Assembly: GCF_026914265.1 (NCBI RefSeq)
Contig: NC_069136.1
Location: 52,197,381 to 52,261,380 of the forward strand
Reading direction: 5' to 3'
DNA length: 64,000 nucleotides
DNA from: Mya arenaria
Taxonomy: Eukaryota; Mollusca; Bivalvia; Myida; Myidae
The notes under the pieces are model-generated. The model did not search any database, had not been told where the DNA came from, and worked only from the letters and a program-made list of their open reading frames with translations. A program made the translations under genes and the position numbers. Shown in pieces: positions 59,601 through 64,000 of the stretch (position 1 is the stretch's first letter; every line of letters starts with the position of its first letter).

Positions 59601-62600
59601 GTGTGAGAGTCAGTATCATCTGAAAGGAGCCTCAATGCATGATCTGTATGTTTGTTTAACCCGCCAGAGCAATTAACACCCGAGGTGACAAGTGACTATC
59701 GATCTGGAATCTGATCGGTAACCATTCAATATTAGCAGCACTCAAACTCAATGACGTAATATTAACTCCGCCCATTATGCAAATTAACGGATACCTTCCA
59801 CTTTTTTACTAAGTGCGATTGTTTTGAAAAACAACAATGCTATTAAGATATATTTTGTTCAATTATTTTAATTTGTTTTATTATATCTCCGATTATTAAA
59901 AAAGAATTCTTATAAGTTTTTAATGAGTTGACAGAAAAATAAACATTTTTCGTACCACATGGACTAAAAAGCGCGGGAAACAGGTGCACGCTAACTTCCT
60001 GTCAATTTTAATGAAAATGAAAGGAGAACTGCTTAGATCGTTGTCAGTGTTATAGTTAAGTTCTAAAACAAAAAAGTATTGTATGGTTATGGTTATGCCA
60101 TTTATGAAAAATACTATGTTGCAATATTGGCAATAGGAACATTGAATGTTTTTGTTTACTTCCGGAAAAAAAGATAAACGTGAAAGTGAAACTGAAAGTT
60201 CAAGTAAGAAAGATGTCGTTGCAACTAAACAATTGCTGGTGCATATTGGAATTTGACAAGGATGCACTGGGTTACATAACGAAGATGCATTAACTAAATA
60301 ATACGTTTGTCAGAGTCAGAACATATTTTTCCAAGTTTTGACTCTGGGAATTTTTTAACCACCGTAGTCCAGTGAAGTCCAGAAAAGGAAATAAGACAAG
60401 GTATTCTATTAAAAGTTATATTGATTATTTTTCATCGTGCTTGAGATTTTTAGAGAATGAATAGTGGATCTTTAACAGCAGATCTTTTTAAAATACTGGA
60501 AATTGTTAAAAAAAAATAAGTTGTGGAAACTATTTAATGAAGGTACTGTATGTTTACTAGTTTTGCTGTTTTACTGTTTAAAAAAAATGGTATTAATTTT
60601 TGATCAGTCAGTCCAAGCTTTTTTGATACTGATTCTATTCCATAAACATATCATTTTACACTGTTCGCTGCCGAGTCAGTAGCTAAGGTTTAAGTGGCCA
60701 AGCAGTGAACAACGAAGACCATGGGTCTATCTTTTGTGGAGATTCAACTTGATATTATTACACAGTCTATTTTAAAATAGTTTGTGCAATAATATCATGT
60801 TTTAATATTACAAAATGTATGCATTTTGAAAATTTTGTTTAAAACATTTGCCAAAAATAAATTGTCTAAATGTTATTTGATTCACTTTTTCACTGGGTTA
60901 TATTTGCAAAGTGTAAAGATAAACTGCTTCCCTGGTGAACATACTGACAATACCAACCCATCTTTTTTTCAGCATGTTACAGGAAACAGACATAACTTTT
61001 TTTAGGCCTTATCAAAATATGACACATATATCTTAAAAGCCGTGATATGAAATAATTACTTGCAGAAACTACCTAGAAATATAGGGTTGTCAGTTGTTTT
61101 TTAAGTCAAACAAGGGGGAAAATTCAATAATTATTCTAGTCAGAGTTAAGTGCCTTTCTTAAACGAACATATTTTAGTTTCTATTAAATATCATCAATGT
61201 TGATTGCATTATAACCACATAACAACAAAGACACCTAGGCTATGGCAATACCTCAACATTTTTTTTGAAAAACATGCTGATAACACATGTTCTTTCTCAT
61301 TCATAAAAATACCTCTTTGGTTATGTAGGAATACATTCGGTAGTTCGTCTTCCACTTCTCTTCTGTAGCGTCAACATAAAATCCAGCACCAGACCCAAAA
61401 TCATAGGAATCATCTTCTCCCTCAATGTTTACACCTCCTGAAGAATATTGTATGTACCAAGTTCGCCATGGAGCGAAAACCAATGCTCATATCATATGTT
61501 GTTGTTGTTGTTTTCCAACCAAACAAGGGACATAACTCAACAATGGTTAAAGACAGAGTTATGGTCATTGATATTACATGTTAACCATTTTAATAATTTA
61601 CCGGTAAGTAATGGTCAATTTTTTGCCCTACAGCAACACCACCACTAATGACACCCAGGTAAAAACAGACCAGCTAAAAACACCTTTTTATAACCTCAAA
61701 TTCATGATGGAAAAAAATCTCAAAAGTCAAAGTAAACACAAAATAAGAAAGCAAAAAAATTGTCACTTTGATAAGAAAAAAAAATAACAAGATGTGTCTG
61801 ATTTCATTGCCCATGGGTACCAAACCACAGGGGTTTCTTTCGATTTGTTTTACCCTTTATATTTTATAAAGACTTTATAATATATATATCAGGTAAAAAC
61901 ATTAATGAAAATTCCTCTGTACCCAACAGGAGGTCAAAATATGTCAGAAAGATATTGTCTTATGGCAATAAATATATAAGGGTTTTGCAGAAAAAATAAT
62001 GGTAGGTCGGGAAAACGAAAACATTTTTTTTTGGTATGTCTAAAAATATGATAATAATGATTTAGTTCTGTTCCCTAGTTTACAGACTGTTGAAGCTTAA
62101 AATATTTTAAGTTCTTTTTTGCTTGTCACCTCACTCCTATTGACGACCAGTAGATTGTACTTGAATCATTTCAAAATATTGAATTACCAATCAATTGATA
62201 TCATTTACCATTATCTATTACAGTAATTCACAGCCACTACTCTCGTACTTTGATCCCGGAGACCTACATCAATTACACTCACATTACTACCAATAATCCT
62301 TTTTATTGCTGTTATGCTAAATTAAATTTGCTTTACAATTTAGACCAGGACTACTATTCATAAAACATATTAAGTCATTCCATAACTTCTTTTCAGATTT
62401 TATTTTGTCAAATTAAAAAGCATATATGAAGGCTTTTTCAAACATTAAAAAACATTAAACTGTATTTTCAAAAAAGTAAATTATTGTTAAAATAAAGTAT
62501 GTCAGAAGTTATCAAATATAAAGTAATAACTTGTTTTTTTTTAACGTTTTAGGTAACCACGCAGTGCTGTCCTAGACAACTCTGAACTGATGATTATCTC

Positions 62601-63601
62601 AGACCACTGTTTTCAATACTGCTTTACACATTAAATGGACAGTGCTTTCTTGGTGTAATTTACTGCCATTTATCGGATAATTCTCCCCAAGACAACTAGC
62701 CAAAAGTAACGGTAGACCTACGTGGGCTTGTATCCGGGGCAACGAGGATCACTCCTTTCTCAGCTGCCACTCGCTGGGCTCCGGCCTTTGTAACAAAATT
62801 CTGCTCTGTACATGTCAGCCCTGGAAGATAAGAGCATTTATGACAAACTTTATCATATTGTCACCTTTGCCTCGACTTTCTGCTTTAAACATATAAAACT
62901 CAAAGAACCCTTTATGGTCTTAATACACTGATGTATTTTTGAGTGCTTCTGAGATTAACATGTTCTGTTACAGTTCAGTTATTCTCAGGTGGTAACAAAG
63001 AATAAGTATTAATTAATCATCTGTTCATTTTTAGCTATCCATTCTGGTTTGTTTTATTAAACCTTTATTATTAAAAAAGGTTTCTACCTAAAGGCATATA
63101 GTGGATGGATTATGTACAACTCTATCAAAATGATGAATTGTGAAGGGCTGGGCATATACTGCAATACAGCATTTGGTACATTGTTGCAGCAATATCACAG
63201 CCGGAAGCAATTATTTAATTTTGGGCATATGTACTTAAATTCATATAAATTTTCAGAAGGTTAAAATTTGCATCCACCAGCCAGTTGTATAAAATTGTTT
63301 ATTTTTGGTTTGGTCAAAAGAAAGCCAAAATGTTAATTGATTGGTCAATATATTAAAATAACTATTATGAACCAATCATATGATTTAAATGTGCAAGCTA
63401 GGGTAAAGATAACCCATGGTAAACTTACATAAATCTGATTCAATTTGGCTGCTCGTCTGTAAGCAAAAAATCAAGAATATGAAACCATGCCAAATTAAAA
63501 AATCCGCAATACCTGAGAGCCAGTATATAACCGGCAGTTTCTTGTTCGCCACTTGGGATGGAAGGTAGATGCCAAATTTCATGGCACACTTGCACTCTGA
63601 A
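53639..63601 (-). CDS. ESD: Esterase D / S-formylglutathione hydrolase, eight coding exons in view (N-terminus beyond right edge)
   Basis: Exons in transcript order: 63601-63513, 62820-62722, 61437-61313, 58960-58896, 57153-57000, 54857-54690, 53719-53639; phases agree throughout. This lists seven exons; with at least one more outside the window the gene has eight or more. The enzyme hydrolyses S-formylglutathione to glutathione and formate in cytosolic formaldehyde detoxification (alpha/beta hydrolase fold). Visible landmarks: [37 protein letters not shown], the nucleophile elbow [28 protein letters not shown] with the likely catalytic Asp, and [13 protein letters not shown] with the catalytic His, ending KYLTQ. 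The nucleophile Ser codon is split AG|T by the 57154-58895 intron. About 259 residues are visible of a usual 280, so roughly 20-25 N-terminal residues are missing. Confidence 0.95.
54085..54255 (+). mobile_element. tRNA-derived SINE in ESD intron
   Basis: A box-B-like GGGTTCAAACCCCACC follows a degenerate box-A region. The body then reads GCCTCTCAAAATGGACACC and TTCTTCCCAAGAAACAGAC. It is too degenerate upstream to be a functional tRNA gene. Related to 57610-57775. Confidence 0.6.
54869..55305 (-). pseudogene. Tandem decayed copies of ESD exon 54690-54857
   Basis: Three extra copies of the acceptor plus the 5' two-thirds of the exon follow the functional one at spacings of about 134-149 bp. 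Shared words are ACAAGGATATTGAGTTCTGG, CCCTTTGTACTGCTT, TAGCATCATATTCCTGAAAG and GTGAATTTGTCTGTTGAAAG. The nearest copy keeps the acceptor but has an early in-frame stop (ACT TAG); the next reads GAG TAG at once. None has a donor at the usual place. A fourth copy is at 56540-56650 beyond the hAT-like insertion. Confidence 0.8.
55314..56537. mobile_element. hAT-like nonautonomous element (1.22 kb) in ESD intron
   Basis: Terminal inverted repeat CAGGGTTGCCAGC and its complement GCTGGCAACCCTG. TTTGT lies on both sides. The neighbouring pseudoexon copy shows the uninterrupted sequence (ATTTGTCTGTTAAAAGAGC), supporting insertion with a short target duplication. Near both ends the word TTCCCTGACTTTTCC is repeated many times in the same orientation. 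No transposase. Confidence 0.75.
56540..56650 (-). pseudogene. Fourth decayed ESD exon copy
   Basis: GAGCTGGGCCTCAAAGCAG, GTTTTGGCCCTATGTACC and TTAGCTAGCTAGGTAGTTGA are diverged forms of the exon array at 54869-55305, cut off from it by the hAT-like element. Confidence 0.65.
57610..57775 (+). mobile_element. tRNA-derived SINE, second copy, in ESD intron
   Basis: Box-A-like AGTCAAGTGGTAAGGC and box-B-like GGTTTTGGAATTGATGCC are followed by GGCCACCAGTACTGC and TTTTTACCCAGGAAATGAAC, matching the body of the SINE at 54085-54255. Degenerate. Confidence 0.55.
58190..58850 (+). repeat. AAGGGGCATAAC-family intron repeats in ESD
   Basis: Two or three partial copies: AAAGAGGGGCATAACCTT with TGTGTACCAAGTTTCATTTA and GAGGCTAAAATTTCAGAACA (58290-58450), and GGGCGCAACTCAACAATTAT with CAGAGTTATGGAACTTG (58765-58815). 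Further copies lie at 61105-61160 and 61515-61600. Confidence 0.6.
59246..61009. mobile_element. 1.76-kb inverted-repeat element in ESD intron
   Basis: A 34-bp arm beginning AGGCCTAAAAAAA and containing TATGTCTGTTTCCTGTAAC is repeated in inverse at 60976-61009. The interior has a CG-richer, promoter-like patch (about 59390-59700, with CCCGGGTTTT and GACCCGGGATA) and no recognised protein. The 146-aa minus ORF at 59195-59635 starts in the interior and runs out through the left arm, so it is probably fortuitous. No target duplication is clear. It could also be two facing copies of one dispersed repeat. Confidence 0.55.
61515..61600 (+). repeat. AAGGGGCATAAC-family repeat copy
   Basis: CAAACAAGGGACATAACTCA and AAAGACAGAGTTATGGTCAT match the family consensus seen at 58765-58815. 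Confidence 0.6.
61650..62710. other. ESD intron sequence, nothing recognised
   Basis: AT-rich intron DNA without repeats or ORFs of note. Confidence 0.4.
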
Positions 63602-63744
63602 CTGTCAAAAATAACCAAGTCAATATATATTCATATATCATTATAAGAAAAAAAAGCCAGTTGGGATGGGTTAAATCCTTTTTCAAAAACAGGTAGGGAA
63701 GGTAGGCTTTTTATTTATTTATTTCTTCATTAGACTTCATATAA

Positions 63745-63960
63745 GATTGTAATTTACATCATTGGAGAATGGTGCTAAAGTAATCTTCTGTATAAAGCTT
63801 TCAAGGTGTTAAAGTACGTATTAAAACACACACTTAAACAAAATAGTTATATTTTTATTTTTTTAACAACTGACTTTAAAAAAGGTAGGGCAAGGGTTCA
63901 TTTCGTAGGCAGGGTCGAGTAACCTGAACCAAATGTGTTGTTTTTAGGCCTAATCATATC
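63745..63960 (+). repeat. Intronic dispersed repeat R2, copy 2
   Basis: Matches 46010-46215 (GAGAATGGTGCTAAAGTAAT, ATAAAGCTTT, GTAACCTGAACCAAATGTG, ending TTTTTAGGCCTAA). Lies upstream of the first visible ESD exon. Confidence 0.6.
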
Positions 63961-64000
63961 ATTTACAGGGCCCTCATATAACTCTGTGAGAAAGGTGCTT

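Noticed and set aside
59195-59635. 146-aa minus-strand ORF in ESD intron
   Set aside because: Crosses the arm of an inverted repeat and has no recognisable domain; most likely fortuitous.

Overview
This window is animal nuclear DNA. It is AT-rich, its genes have many GT-AG introns, it is packed with satellites and transposon remnants, and it has no bacterial gene layout. Two well-conserved host genes on the right (a Golgin-45/BLZF1 homologue and esterase D/S-formylglutathione hydrolase) read as metazoan. The dispersed repeats (AACAAGAGATG...TTATGCCCCC elements, GTCGCCTG elements, AAGGGGCATAAC intron repeats) are of the kind seen in bivalve and other mollusc genomes. A bivalve mollusc is the best guess; this is inference, not proof.

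Layout. (1) 1-22180: a segmental duplication of a small gene for a secreted or anchored Gly/Tyr-rich protein. Copy 1 (1-1020) is cut by the left edge. Copy 2 (19741-21225) is complete and encodes 99 aa. Exons, introns and downstream flank are alignable between copies. Between them lie two large satellites. One is a 102-bp higher-order repeat (about 37 units) built from a 10-bp core. The other is a 42-bp repeat (about 158 units) split by a 2.6-kb terminal-inverted-repeat element with a 5-bp target duplication (AGTAT) and CAC...GTG ends, most like Transib/RAG-type transposons. The flank of copy 1 also carries about 3.5 kb of extra sequence with a hAT-like element containing 61 consecutive G.

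(2) 22180-29000: a repeat island. It holds a GC-rich 294-bp foldback element with an AATT target duplication, nested TTATGCCCCC-ended elements, and a GTCGCCTG-ended element with 157-bp tandem units. The TTATGCCCCC elements carry tandem cores with consensus nuclear-receptor palindromes (AGGTCAnnnTGACCT).

(3) 29000-38150: AT-rich sequence with decayed coding pieces, a 117-bp perfect-looking inverted repeat, hAT-type elements, a fossil DIRS-like gag fragment, and a ZNF862-like hAT-derived transposase fragment.

(4) About 39050-42640: a broken Polinton/Maverick (adintovirus-like) fossil, with recognisable pieces of type B DNA polymerase, a penton-like protein, a basic protein, a cysteine protease and RING-like ORFs.

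(5) 44204-48015: the minus-strand Golgin-45 (BLZF1) gene, six coding exons, 508 aa. (6) 53639-63601 and beyond the right edge: the minus-strand esterase D (ESD) gene, eight coding exons in view. Its introns hold four tandem decayed copies of one exon, a 1.2-kb hAT-like element, two tRNA-derived SINEs and a 1.76-kb inverted-repeat element.

The two host genes are housekeeping genes (Golgi structure; formaldehyde detoxification) and are not obviously linked in function. The satellite/duplication region and the repeat island hold most of the novelty.
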